Shown here piece by piece: positions 13,214 to 24,987 of a DNA stretch of 64,000 nucleotides (positions are counted from its first letter, which is position 1; each line of letters starts with the position of its first letter). The notes under the pieces were generated by a model that did not search any database, was not told the DNA's origin, and saw only the letters and a list, made by a program, of their open reading frames with translations. Source of the DNA: Chamaelirium japonicum (taxonomy: Eukaryota; Streptophyta; Magnoliopsida; Liliales; Melanthiaceae); the NCBI GenBank assembly GCA_947650365.1, contig OX393551.1:62675173-62739172 (forward strand), written 5' to 3'. Both the position numbers and the translations under genes were made by a program.

Positions 13214-13645
13214 TAGGGGTGTAAAATGGGTCGGGCCAGGTCGTGCCTAAAATACTTCGAGTCGAGCCTAGAGATGACAAGCCTGGATAGGCCCGTCGGA
13301 CTCATCGGGCCGGGCCTCGAGCCATGGGTCTGAGCCGGGGGCCGACCCGGGTATACATATATTTGGAATTTCGGGTCGTGCCGAGTTTGCGCTAAAAATA
13401 TGGTTTTTAATAAAAAAATATGGTTCAATATACTCGCTTTGTATATATATAATAAGTACGTAACGTAATTATATCGAGCTCTCAGGCAGGGCTTTCGGGC
13501 TTCCTTTTGGGTTGGGTTGGGTTGGGCCGGGCTTTGGGTTCAAAGTGGCGGCCTGAGCCCGGCCCATGGTATGTTCGGGCCGGGTCGAGTTCAGACCGTT
13601 AACTTTCGAGCTGGGTTCGACCAATGGGCTTTTTTTACACCCCTA
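13214..13645. mobile_element. Non-autonomous hAT element (nDart-like), 432 bp
   Basis: It starts TAGGGGTGTAAAATGGG and ends TTTTACACCCCTA, terminal inverted repeats of the hAT type (compare the rice nDart end TAGAGGTGGCCAAACGGGC). The interior is rich in GGGTCGGGCC and its complement. The 8 bp flanks are GTTATTTT and GTTATGGT, matching at six of eight positions, as expected for an aged 8 bp hAT target duplication. There is no coding capacity. Confidence 0.75.
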
Positions 13646-14144
13646 GTTATGGTCAATGGTTTTATTCATGTTTTATTTAACTTTATAATTTTTCGAACAA
13701 ATACAAGGGCCATTTGTGCGTTACAATATCCGTATATGGCATGCAATTGTGTATCATAATATTTAACTTTTATTTATATTTTAAAATTTTAAATATTATA
13801 GTACTATTTTAGTTATCATTGTTATACTTTTCGGCTTCTTAGTTCTGTAAGCATAAATTGTATAACCAACAAGGTAGGAACTTACCCGCTAACTGGACTT
13901 TTAGGTATCTTTGCAATTGGCATGAAAGTTGCCTTGAGGGTAGACTCCAAGTGACATTCGATCAGAAAATTCTTCTAAATCTTCCTTATAGTCGACCCCA
14001 TCTTAGTAGGATAGAGGCTTGGGCGAAGAAATGGTGTAGTTATGTACTTGGTTATGTTACTTTGATTGAGAGCATTTTTGGCAAATTTGTTTATAGGAAT
14101 CACATCAGCGGGTAGCTAAGGGAGCATTGGGTACTTTGTGAATG
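13646..14144. other. No recognised gene
   Basis: AT-rich sequence, then an open 85-codon plus-strand frame at 13858-14115 whose translation (for example NLPANWTFRYLCNWHESC) I do not recognise. Codon use and context do not make a case for a real gene. It could be a relic exon. Confidence 0.3.
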
Positions 14145-14470
14145 TAAACATAAAAAAATTTATAAGTCTAAAAGACTCAAAATTTAGTTAAGTCTTAGAG
14201 AATTAGGAAGCCGACCCGGGCCCCTCGCTCCTGGTCCTCATACTTAGAAATTTTCTAAGTCTAGAAAACTCAAAATTTTAGCTAAGTCTAAGAGACTGAG
14301 GAAGCCGACCAGGGCCCCTTGGCCCTTGTCTCGACACTTAATCTAAGTCTGGAAAACACAAAAATTTAGCTAAGTCTGAAAGACTTGTGAAGCCGACTGG
14401 CCTCTCGGCCCTGGTCCCAACACTTAGAAACTTTTTAAGTCTGAAAAATCCAAAAATTTAGCCAAGTCTG
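14145..14470. repeat. Tandem repeat, ~90 bp unit, about 3.6 copies
   Basis: The landmark AAGCCGAC occurs at 14208, 14302 and 14390, spaced 94 and 88 bp. Each unit has AAGTCTRRAAAACTCAAAA and TAGCTAAGTCT parts followed by a GC-rich CCGACCNGGGCCCC segment. It abuts the coiled-coil gene fragment at 14472. Confidence 0.8.
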
Positions 14471-14471
14471 A

Positions 14472-14615
14472 GAGACTGACAGTCAGAGAATCGCGATCTT
14501 GAACGGTGCGGAGCGGAAGGGGGAGGCGATAAGGCAGCTGTGCTTCTCGCTAGAGCATTACCGGGATGGCTACCATCATCTCCGTCAGGTGCTGCAGGGG
14601 CACAAGTGGCGGTAA
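14472..14615 (+). pseudogene. C-terminal fragment of a plant coiled-coil protein (CIP1/NETWORKED-type)
   Basis: A 47-codon open stretch ending at TAA (14613-14615) reads IAILNGAERKGEAIRQLC and continues FSLEHYRDGYHHLRQ. This resembles the last residues of large plant coiled-coil proteins of the COP1-interactive protein 1 / KIP1-NETWORKED group, which end in (E)EKREAIRQLC-type helices; that match is from memory. Only the tail is present. An in-frame TGA lies immediately upstream and the preceding sequence is a tandem repeat, so this is a fragment rather than a gene. AT-rich sequence after the stop may be the old 3' UTR. Assignment to CIP1 versus NETWORKED is unsure. Confidence 0.5.
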
Positions 14616-14770
14616 TAGCCGCTTGATCTCTTTTTATCAACGAGCTTATAATTAAAGTTATTGCTGAAATCTGCAATTTTTTTTTTCTCTTTTGAATGTG
14701 ATCATATTTGGCACTTATTTCTTTGTACAATGCCACGATTTGGATCTCGGAAAGACAAAAAATATTGCCG

Positions 14771-14776
<6 letters not shown>

Positions 14777-14813
<37 letters not shown>
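14777..14813. repeat. (GA)n microsatellite
   Basis: About 18 uninterrupted GA units. Confidence 0.95.
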
Positions 14814-14815
<2 letters not shown>

Positions 14816-15480
14816 GTGATCTGATCATGTTACTGAGGTGTTAATCATCCAAAAAAAAAAGGTATAAGGACTTGGTTACATATGTCCAATGAACAGAAAG
14901 ACACTGTAGCAGTTCAACAAAGCCCATTTTACACCCCTAGTTGTTTAGGGTTTTCAGATTTGGGAATTTGGGTAACAAATTAGGGAACAAGTGAATAAAG
15001 GCATTAGTGAATTGTGGTTAGGAATTGGGAATTAGTGTTTTGGTAATTAGGATTTGGGAATCAGGCATTTCAGATTAGGGAGTGAATTAGGGTTAGTAAT
15101 TGGGAATTAGTCTGGATTGGTTGATCAGGGTTAGGAATTAGATTTAGTCAACTGGTTTAGCAATTGGAATTAGGGTCTTGGATTTGGGACTTAGGGTTTT
15201 CATATAATGGACTGAATTGAGGGTTTTCATCTAAAGGAGTGAACATAGGTTAGGAATTGGGAATCAGAGTTTTGGATATGGGACTTATTTTTGAAGTTGG
15301 AACTTTGCGATTAAGGGTCTGATTTCTAATGTGGTGAAGCACGGAGACCACTAGGCATCACCGTGTGTGTGTGTATGTGTGCGTATGGTTGGGGAGATAA
15401 ATTGTAGCCATATGGCTCGATCTTGATCCAAGGGGCCTTTTCGAAGGACGTAAAAAGGAGCCCTTTGGAAAGGCTCAACT
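14814..15480. other. Solitary hAT end and degenerate GGGAATTAG-type simple sequence; no gene
   Basis: At 14917-14940 the sequence AGCCCATTTTACACCCCTA matches the right terminus of the hAT element ending at 13645, a lone end of the same family. From about 14940 to 15290 words such as TTAGGAATTGGGAATTAG and GGGTTTTCAT recur with no fixed period, a cryptically simple stretch. A short (GT)n lies at 15361-15373. Confidence 0.6.
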
Positions 15481-15606
15481 ACACTAAGCCCAACAGAGCG
15501 TCCATCGTGCGCCTCAGATGGGGTTTCAGAGGCGGCAACCCCTGGGAAAAAAATTTGGGGGGGTATTTTGATAATACTTCAAAATTAGGTAACCCTATGT
15601 ATATAC

Positions 15607-16217
15607 GAGCATCTCCAACCATAGCCTCTATTATGCCATTGCCAAATAAGAATATTCTAAAATGGAGGTCCTTTATTTTGGTTAGCCTCCAACCAAAGCC
15701 TTTATTTTTTAGCATATTCTTAGAATATACCTTATTCTATTTTAGTTTTATAATTTAGAATAAAAATTCATTAATAACAAGAATATTAGTGAATTATTTT
15801 AGTGAATAAAAATTCATTAATAACAAGAATATTAATGAATAAAATATTTAATTATTTTAAAATAGCTTCAAAATTATTAGATATTAGTTTCTTTTCGAAG
15901 GTCTCGATGTGAGCTTTCCAACGGTACCAAATTTGTTAAAAATGGATTAGTGAATTAATAAATACACTAAATTAAAATAATCATATACAAATTTTATAAA
16001 GGATATATTCATCATTATATTTAATACATAAAGGTTTTGGAGGGTCATTTTGGTATTTTTGAAAAGTATAGTCAAATAGCAGCCACCGCTATTTCTTCCG
16101 ATTCCCTCAATTTTTGCCGGTCAAACACCCCCCTGCATTTATGCAGGAGGAGATAGCATGTGATTGGAAAGCACATTCCGCCATATATAGTGATATGGCG
16201 GACGGTTGGAGAAGCTC
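15607..16217. mobile_element. PIF/Harbinger-type MITE, copy A
   Basis: Left end GAGCATCTCCAACCATAGCC and right end GGACGGTTGGAGAAGCTC form terminal inverted repeats. Flanks are TAC and TAA, an imperfect 3 bp target duplication, as in PIF/Harbinger elements. A short hairpin CCGCCATAT...ATATGGCGG lies at 16179-16202. The interior is AT-rich and non-coding. Confidence 0.7.
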
Positions 16218-16546
16218 TAAGGAGTGTTTCCCGGGTAGGTGGGTAGGGATAATAATGTGAGATTTCAGTGAGTTTCTTGAGAGGATGAGAAACCATAAGA
16301 CAAATAAATTTTTCTCATTGAAGGAGTGATTGCTCATATTTTGTTGATCCTCGACTTCATAGTGGCCGGATTTCGATCATTGCCGCTTGTGTTTTTTTTT
16401 TTTTTCCCAATTTGAGTTTTTCACGTAAATCGATGTCTCTTGCTTGTGGTATATTTTCTCTCTCTTCCTTACATTTTATTTGTGAATATGTGATTATTTT
16501 GTGTTTGCAATTCGTCTTATTTGTGTTGGTGCTCTGCTTCAGCGCA

Positions 16547-16564
16547 CGCGCGCGCGCGCGCGCA

Positions 16565-16650
<86 letters not shown>
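16547..16650. repeat. Compound (CG)n(CA)n(GA)n microsatellite
   Basis: Alternating CG, then CA, then about 34 GA units. Copy B of the duplication has only a short CA run at the equivalent place (about 22511-22524), so the GA tract expanded after the duplication. Frames through the tract are artefacts. Confidence 0.95.
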
Positions 16651-16652
<2 letters not shown>

Positions 16653-16789
16653 TGTGCAGCATACGGTGGTTACTACATTTGTTCGCTCCGTCGATGCCCT
16701 CGGTGCCAAGGAGGAATTGAAAAAAGGGGGAGTTGGCGATAAATCCTATATAGATCGAAGATGTTTTTAAGCACCAGTGCTGACAATAG

Positions 16790-17520
16790 TTTCGTTTGAG
16801 CTATGACCCAGTCCAAAAAGACACCTATACATTAAACCCTTGTTGACCTGTTCAACACCTATCAAATGGCTAAAATACCCCTACAATTATCTCGATGTAT
16901 TAACTAAATTTATACTCTACTAGCCCTAATTGATACTCCATAGTTGCTACAGTGATATCACTGTAGCAGTAATATTTCGGAGCATAGTTTTGGTTGCTAC
17001 AGTGAAATCACTGTAGCAATCAAATTTATACTCCACTAACCCGAATTTATACTCCAGGTGCTATAGCTACCGTGATTTCAATTCGGGATAATTGAGTATA
17101 ATTCAGTTGTATATGGAGTATAAATTCGGTGCTACAGTGAAATCATTGTACTGGCTATAGTGATTCCATTGTAGCAACCGAATTTACACTCTGGAATATT
17201 ACTGCTACAGTGAAAAAGTTGTATCAATTATAGTAAGTTCACTATAACAACAAAATTTATGCTCCGAAATATTACCGCTACAGTGAAATCAGTGTAGCGG
17301 CTACAACGTTTTGGGTCTACTATTTGGGATTTCACTATACAACGCATTTAAAAAAAAACTATCCATCGGGTTCTACAAGAATAGTTAGAGGGGCAAAGTA
17401 ATCATTTTTAAAATAAATGAGTGAGGGAGGGATTTAATACACTACGAATCAGTTAGAGGGGCATATCAAACTACAAGGTTAGTTAGAGGGGCCTTAGACT
17501 AATAACCCCAAAATTAAGCA
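16790..17520. mobile_element. GCTACAGTGA palindrome element, copy A
   Basis: A non-coding block in which GCTACAGTGA and its complement TCACTGTAGC recur many times, often back to back. At 16946-16967 the two halves form a perfect 22 bp palindrome. The ends TTTGAGCTATGACCCAGTCC and (right, reversed) TTTGGGGTTATTAGTCTAAG are weak inverted repeats. The same type of element occurs at 22670-23395 and around the Gypsy insertion at 47907-60990. Superfamily unknown. Confidence 0.6.
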
Positions 17521-17645
17521 TCAATGATCAGAGGTAATTTAGGGGCAGAGAATTCACTTTTCAGCCATAATCGGATTCCAACAAAGTAGAAGTCTTTTTT
17601 TCAAAAAAAAGAAACAAAGTAGAAATCCGATTCTTGCACTTCATC

Positions 17646-18294
17646 TAGGCCTGTCAATCGGGCCGGGTCGGGTCGGGCCAAGTCTTGCCCGAACTTGGCC
17701 CGTATATGAATCGACTTTTCCAAGCCCGAACTCAGCCCAAAATTATTTCACTTTATTCAACCCAAACTCAGTCCAATTTGTTTTGGGCTTCGGGCTGAGT
17801 TCGGGCCAGCCCAATTAAGATTTGCAGTTAATCAAAATGCAAAAAAAATTGGACATCTAGAACTACAAAAAAAAGATTTTTTTTTTTTGTTTGGAAGGAA
17901 GTGAAACAAACGATTGGGAATCTGTGATAGTATTAGTGGGACTCCCAAATAGGGAAATGGTATATTTACCGTGGAATTAGTGCTGGCTGTCAGTCAACTA
18001 TGGAAAGAAGATGTTGGAGGGTCGGAGCGACTCTTGGTTACTCAATATGCTTGGGCTGTACAGACTGTACAGGAGATTCAATGCTTCATGGGTTTTTAAA
18101 TTGAATATATAAGCATTCGGGCTCGGGCTGAATATAGGCTGGGCTGAACCTAGTCCGAGCCCGGCCCGAATTAATTTTCGGTTATAAAATTATATCCGAA
18201 CTTGGCCCAGCCCAAACCCATTTAAGACTCAGTCCAAATTTTTTCGAATAGGACGGGCGGGTATCGAGACAGACCGACCCAATTGACAGTTCTA
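17646..18294. mobile_element. Non-autonomous hAT element in copy A only
   Basis: Ends TAGGCCTGTCAATCGGGCC and GACCCAATTGACAGTTCTA are inverted repeats of the nDart-like hAT type, and the interior has CGGGCTGAGTTCGGGCC words. Copy B of the duplication lacks the element: its uninterrupted GAGCTTCATTCCTT (about 23510-23523) shows the empty site. The 8 bp flanks here (ACTTCATC, GCTTTGAC) both resemble the empty-site word GCTTCATT. Insertion therefore probably followed the duplication. Confidence 0.75.
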
Positions 18295-19150
18295 GCTTTG
18301 ACCTTTCTATCTGAATTTAGAATCCCCCTTTCGTTGGAGATGTCGAAGCCCATCATGAGTCATGCCTCATTCCTGCTCCACTCTTTGTCGTTGAAAAAAA
18401 AGAAAAAAACGAGCAACAAGCCTTTAAGTCTACCGTTAAGATGCCGTCGGAGGGAACACGTGTAACACATCGGAAAAGGACCTTTGGTATCTGAAGTATA
18501 GGATGTACTCTACGATTCGTCCTTTCCCTCGGTTCACTAGGTCGGGACGTGTCAAAAATCACAACCGTCTAATAGAAACGTAGTTGGGCCTGAGTGTGAT
18601 GCACTTGTCTGGATGCCTGCCATCGAGATAATTTTCAGTGGAACCGATGTATAAGCTGACGTGGTGGAACGCTCACTCACAATCAAAAAGATGTATGGGG
18701 GATCAACCCGTGAATCGCACAATCCCTCTGACGCACATCCAAAACTGAATGGCACGAGGGATGGTGCGATTCACGAGTGGTCCCTCATTCATCGATTGGC
18801 TGTGAGAGCGTTCTACCACGTCAGTATATACATCGGTTTCTGCTTGCCATCATGCATCATCCATGGCGCTAGAGCAAGCACTAAAGTTTGACTTTGGCGC
18901 CGTTCCACGTCAACATATACACCAGTTCCATCGGATATTGGTGGTATGCATACTGAGCCCGACCAAGTGAGCCAAGAAAAAAGGACGAGTGTAGGGTTGG
19001 TAATGGGTCGTGTCGGGTCTGTTTGGTTTCGGGTCGGGTCTAGAACTCCTAGATCCAAACATGACCCGTTTATCTAATTGAGTCTAGATCCTAAACTCGT
19101 ACCTGACATGGTTAAAATGGGTAGACCCGATAAGACCCACTATACCCTTT
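18295..19150. other. Duplicated intergenic sequence with a partial GGGTC hAT-like piece
   Basis: 18295-18990 aligns with 23524-24220 in copy B and contains no supported gene. From 18992 the sequence TAGGGTTGGTAATGGGTCG looks like the left end of another GGGTC-rich hAT element, running to about 19150 without a recognisable right end. Copy B keeps only the last part (about 24226-24285). Confidence 0.5.
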
Positions 19151-19873
19151 TGGTGGAAGTCGTGTATTGCAATAGCTACCTCTCGAAATCTTGCCAAATC
19201 AAATAAAAGAAAAGGACAATAATGCCCATCCGAAGTTCATTAAATTTACATTTTCTGCCATCAATTAAACACAAACAATTTTTTAGATAAAAAAATAATT
19301 AAAACATCTAGATTGTCGATTTAAAACCACAACACAATCTTTTTTTATGTACATTTTCATTAGTAAATAAATAAATTTGTCAACCGACCTAATAGTTACG
19401 TTTTTTTACCTAATTGTTACTCTGCTTTATGTGCGAGATAAAGTCAGCTTGGTTCCACATAGTTAAATGCATTTTTGTCACAAAAAAATCATATTGTGAC
19501 CAAATGAGTAAAAATATCGCTACAATCAATCTACAATTAAGAAATTTTACCATATCAAATAGTTACTCTTTACCAATTGCTAATCTATTGCTATGATTGT
19601 TACACTCATATGTAGGGTTAAATTTGTCATTTAAAAAATTCTGTTATTACTTGTGCGCGGTAGAATGAGCTCGTGTTAACCAAAACTAATGGATTGTTGC
19701 TCTTTAACAATTGTTACTCTTTTACTATGATTGTTATATTTTATTTATAGGGATAATATTTTATTTAAAATATTTCGTCATTACATGTGCGCGGCAAAAG
19801 GAGATCGCGTTAGCCAAAGTCCAACCACAGAGGTTTAACGTTAAGTTCAAACTTTACATACCCTTAATGTTAA
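19150..19873. other. AT-rich sequence present only in copy A
   Basis: No gene. Two diverged stretches around 19590-19680 and 19720-19830 share TGTGCGCGGYARAA and GTTAGCCAAA-type words and look like an old local duplication. Confidence 0.4.
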
Positions 19874-20518
19874 GGGTCTGTTCTTTTGGCGAGTAAATTA
19901 GGTTGGACATTGATTTATCCGGATAATCTCATTTTGTGTCATGTTCTTTTGTCCAATGTTCCGGATAAATGATTTATTAAGATTCCTTTTTTTTCTAGTT
20001 TGGTGGCACATTAGAGCCCCACCAAAATTGATCGGACATTGATTGCCCACTGCACAAGATATTATTTGCTGAAATCTATTTGATCCATTGAGAATTTAGA
20101 TGGATTTACCCAACTGAAAAGAACATGAGACATTTAATTTCCTAAGACATTATTGTCCTTGCCCATGAATGTCCGAAGCAAATGAATTTTTCATTCCATT
20201 TATGTCTCACCAATAGTGCTAACGTTAATCAAATGAATTTTGCAGGAGCTCACGTGAATAACCCCTATTGAAAACCTCTTTAAAATCCCATCTTTTTCGA
20301 GAAATGATATCCAGCCCGAAGGTTTTCCCGATTTCGTCTACCCGATTAACATGGCAGTGTCTGATGGCTGAAAGCCTGAAACCCACTAGCGACATTTAAG
20401 TTTTTTACACCACCAGTTGTACTCTGCCACGTCAATCGGGCTGAGCGGAATCGGAAAAACCTTTTCGGGCTGAATAGCATTGGTCATCTTTTTCCCAACA
20501 GAACCTCCAAAACAGACC
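19874..20518. mobile_element. TIR element beginning GGGTCTGTT, probable PIF/Harbinger or hAT relative
   Basis: Left end GGGTCTGTTCTTTTGGCGAG and right end CCAAAACAGACC are inverted repeats, flanked by TAA and TTA. There is no coding capacity. Only the right third is present in copy B (about 24415-24485), consistent with loss of the left part there. Confidence 0.5.
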
Positions 20519-20639
20519 TTAATCTGATCAAGAGTGAAAATAACAAAAACTCATTAATAAAAATCTTTTTTGAGACGCGGGAATCATAACCAAATAATCC
20601 ATCCAACCAATCTTTGAGAATAAACCGGGTAGAAAGAAG

Positions 20640-20860
20640 AAATACCCTATTTTTTGCCTCGTCCAGGTGCTCATCGTCGATATGGCAGTACAACATGTCA
20701 AAATCCTCAAAGCAGAACGGGCAGGGCCCTCTCCAAGGGTATCCTCATCACCCTGACCATCGATCTCTTCGAACCCAAGATAGAGATCTAAGAACCACAC
20801 CCGAAGCAGTACAATCAAAATCCTAGTAATCCAAAAACAAAGAAAAACCCTTCCCACTCC
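20640..20860 (-). pseudogene. Di19-type zinc-finger gene fragment, copy A
   Basis: On the minus strand one frame reads FWITRILIVLL...LYLGFEEIDGQGDEDTLGEG and, after a one-base shift, the next frame continues CPFCFEDFDMLYCHIDDEH and LDEAKN. This matches the N-terminal zf-Di19 region of Drought-induced 19 proteins (typically LGFEEI...PCPFCSEDFDIVGLCCHIDEEHPVEAKNGVCPVC). Di19 proteins are small nuclear Cys2/His2-like factors in drought and light responses. Only about the first zinc finger is present, there is no ATG, and the reading frame is broken, so it is a relic. The same fragment lies in copy B at about 24541-24720. Confidence 0.6.
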
Positions 20861-20999
20861 TAAGAAATTAAGCTCTCAATAAGGCCTTGTTAGGAGAGAC
20901 GAGCCGCATAGAGTTGGCGCGATGCAGACACTTGCCCTTGTGGTCGTGGCCCTCACGGTCGCTGCCACCTCGCGTATGGAAGTCACACAATCACGGCTA

Positions 21000-21376
21000 G
21001 GGATGGCAACGATGCGTAAGAAACCGCACCGCAACACCGAATTGCCACACCAAAATCGCACCACACCGTGGCGGTGTACGATTATGTAAAACCAAAATCG
21101 CACCATGCAATGCGATATGGTATAGTGCACCACTGTTTAACATTATAATGGTTTAAACGGCGCGATTTTGGTCAAAACCGAAATCACACTGCTATGCCAA
21201 AATCGAAAATCAAAACCGCACCGCGATGATATACCATTATGTAAAACCGAAACAGCACCATGCAATGCGGTTTAGCACTGTTTATCATTATAATGGCTTA
21301 AAAGGTGTGGTTTTATACGGTTTTGGTCAAAACTACACCGTACCATGCAATGCAGTGTAGCACCATGCAACTACGT
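21000..21376. repeat. hAT-like tail of copy A with CGGTTTTGG repeats
   Basis: Begins CTAGGGATGGCAACGATGCG, hAT-like, and contains imperfect repeats of TTATCATTATAATGGCTTAAA and ACCGAAAYCGCACC. No right terminus is recognised because the segment runs straight into copy B. Confidence 0.5.
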
Positions 21377-21502
21377 ACACTATGCCCAATAAAGCGTGCA
21401 TCGCGCGCCTCAGGTGGGGGTTCGGGGGCGATAACCCCTGGAAAAAAATTTTGGGGGGGTATTTTGATAATACTTCAAAATCAGGTAACCCTATGTATAT
21501 AC

Positions 21503-22193
<691 letters not shown>

Positions 22194-22669
22194 TAAGGAG
22201 TGTTTACTGGGTAGGCATAATAATATGAGATTTCAGTGAGTTTCTTGAGAGGAATAGAAACCCTAAGACAAATCGGTTTTCTCATTGAGGACGATTGTGC
22301 ATATTTTGTTGATCCTCGACTTCATAGTGGATTTCGATCATTGTCGCTCGTGTTTATTTCCCAATTTGAGTTTTTCACGTAAATCAATATCTCTTGGTTG
22401 TGGTATATTTTCTCTCTCTTCCTTACTTTTTATTTTTGAATCTGTGATTTTTTTGTGTTTACAATTCATCTTATTTGTGTTGGTGCTCTGCTTCAACGCA
22501 CATGCGCGTGCACACACACACACATAGAGTGCAGCATGCGGTGGTTACTACATTTGTTTGCTCCGTCAATGCACTCGGTGCCTAGGAGGAATTGAAAAAG
22601 GGGGAGTTGGCGACAAGCCCTTTATAGAAGATGCTTTTAAGCACCAGTCCCGACAAATGTTTCGTTTGA

Positions 22670-23395
22670 GTTAAGACCCAGTCTGAAAAGACACATATAC
22701 ATTAAACCCTTGTTGACCTGTTCAACGCCTATCAAATGACTAAAATATCCCTACAATTACCTTGATGTATTAACTAAATTTATACTCCGCTAGCTCCAAT
22801 TGATATTCCATAGTTGCTACAGTGATTTCATTGTAGCAGTAAGATTCCGGAGTATAGTTTTAGTCGCTACAATGAAATCATTGTAGCAATCAAATTTATA
22901 CTCCACTAACCCGAATTTATACTCTAGGTGTTGTAGCTACCGTGATTTCAATTCGAGGTAATGGAGTATAATTCAGGTGTATATGGAGTATAAATTTGAT
23001 TGCTACAGTGAAATCATTATACATGCTACAGTGATTCCGTTGTAGCAACCGAATTTACAGTCGAAAATATTACTGCTATAGTGAAATAATTGTATTAACT
23101 ATAGTGAGTATGCTCCTATAGCAACAAAATTTATGCTCCACAATATTACTGCTACAGTGAAATCAGTGTAGCGGCTACAACGTTTTGGGTCTACTATTTG
23201 GGATTTCACTGTACAACGCATTTTAAAAAAAAAACTATCCATCGGGTTCTATAAAGATAGTTAGAGGGACAAAATGATCATTTTAAAGAAAATAAGTGAG
23301 GGAGGGACTTAATGCATGCACTACGAAACAGTTAGACGGGCTTATCAAACTACAGGATTAGTTAGAGGGCCTTAGACTAATAGCCCCAAAATTAA
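22670..23395. mobile_element. GCTACAGTGA palindrome element, copy B
   Basis: Collinear with 16790-17520 and carrying the same back-to-back GCTACAGTGA/TCACTGTAGC words, with more mutations in the palindromes. It duplicated with the surrounding segment, so it is not an independent insertion. Confidence 0.6.
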
Positions 23396-24540
23396 TGATC
23401 AATGATCAGAGGTAATTTAGGGGCGCCATAATCGGATTCCAACAAAGTAAAAATATTTATTTCAAAAAAAAAAAGAAAAAAAAGAAACAAAGTAGAAATC
23501 CGATTCTTGAGCTTCATTCCTTCGATCTGAATTTAGAATCCCCCTTTCGTTGGAGAAGTCAAAGCCTATCATGACTCATTCCTACTCCACTCTTTGTCGT
23601 TGAAAAAAAAAAAAAACGAGCTAGATGCCTTTAAGTCTACAGTTGAGATGCCGTCGGAGGGAACACGTGTAACACATCGGAAAAGGACCTTTGGTATCCA
23701 AAGTGTAGGATGTACTCTACGATTCGTCCTTTACCTCGGTGCACTAGGTTGGGACGTGTCAAGAATCACAACCGTCTAATAAAGACGTAGTTGGGCCTGA
23801 GTGTGATACACTTGTCTGGATGCCTACCATCGAGAAATTTTTCAGTGGAACCGATGTATAAACTGACGTGGTGGAACGCTCACTCACAACCAAGAAGATG
23901 CATGGGGGATCAACCCGTGAATCGCACAATCCCTCATATGCACATCCAAAACTAAATGGCACGAGGGAGTCGAACTTTTAAGTCTTGCATCCGAGGGATG
24001 GTGCGATTCACGAGTGGTCCATCATTCATCGATTGGCTGTGAGACCGTTCTACCACGTCAGTATATACATCGGTTTCTGCTTGCCATCATGCATCATCCA
24101 CGGCGCCAGAGCAAGCACTAAAGTTTGACTTTGGTGCCGTTCCATGTCAGCATATACATCACTTCCATCGGATATTGGCGGTATGCATACTGGGCCCGAC
24201 CAAGTGAGCCGAGAGAAACTCGTACCTGACCTGATTAAAATGGGTAGACCTGGTAAGATCCACTAGACCCGTTTGGTGGATGTTCCTATTTCTTGCTATC
24301 ATTTTGAAAAGGGGGACTTAGTGATAGCTCCCTGACAAAGGAATCAAATTGCAATAAGTCCTCATGAAAGCCACGGAAGAAATCAACTTACAATAAGCCC
24401 TCATGGAGGTCACGGAATCGGAAAAACCTCGGACTGAATAGCATTGCTCATCTTTTTCCCAACAGAACCCCCAAAATAGACCTTAATCTGATCAAGCAGT
24501 GAAAATAACAAAACCTCATTGATCAAAATTATTTTTTAAG

Positions 24541-24720
24541 ATATGGCAGCACAACATGTCGAAATCCTCAAAGCAGAACGGGTAGGGCCCTCTCCAAGGG
24601 TATCCTCATCACCTCGACCGTTGATCTCTTCGAACCCAAGGTAGAGATCTAAGAACCACATCCAAAGCAGTACAATCAAAATCCTAGTCATCCAACAACA
24701 CAGGAAAACCCTTCCCGCTC
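24541..24720 (-). pseudogene. Di19-type zinc-finger gene fragment, copy B
   Basis: The minus strand encodes the same broken Di19 start as copy A. Sequence around 24560-24660 gives the FEEI and CPFCFEDFD segments, with Gln and other codons differing from A. The part after the first histidine is shorter than in copy A. A relic that was already dead or died after the duplication. Confidence 0.5.
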
Positions 24721-24987
24721 CTAAGAAATTAAGCTCTTAGTGAGGCCTCGTTAGGAGAGACGAGTCGCATGGAGTTGGCGCGATGCAGACGCTTTCCCTT
24801 GTGGTCATGGCCCTCACAGTCGCTGCCACCTCGCATATGAAAGTCAACGGCTAGGGATGGCAACGGTGCGTAAGAAACTACACCGCAACACCGAATTGCC
24901 ACACCAAAATCGTACTATACTGTGGCGGTGTACGATTATGTAAAACCGAAACCGCACCAAGCAGTGCGATGTGGTATAGTGCACCAC

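Larger units (their letters stand above)
15481..21376. repeat. Segmental tandem duplication, copy A (~5.9 kb)
   Basis: Copy A and copy B (21377-25600) share the same order of parts: a CGCCTCAGRTGGGG segment, a PIF-type MITE, a GCTACAGTGA element, a stretch with TTGAAAAAAA and a GGAACACGTGTAACACATCGG landmark, a Di19 gene fragment and a hAT-like tail. Copy A additionally holds a hAT insertion (17646-18294), a (GA)n array and about 1.3 kb (19150-20440) that copy B lacks. By eye the shared parts differ by roughly 5-10%. Collinearity favours a single tandem duplication over independent insertions. Confidence 0.85.

Noticed and set aside
14940-15290. Interstitial telomere repeat
   Set aside because: TTAGGG words occur but there is no run of the plant TTTAGGG heptamer; it is degenerate simple sequence.
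16357-16770. Overlapping frames of ~100 codons
   Set aside because: They run through the (CG)(CA)(GA) microsatellite and consist of repeated dipeptides.
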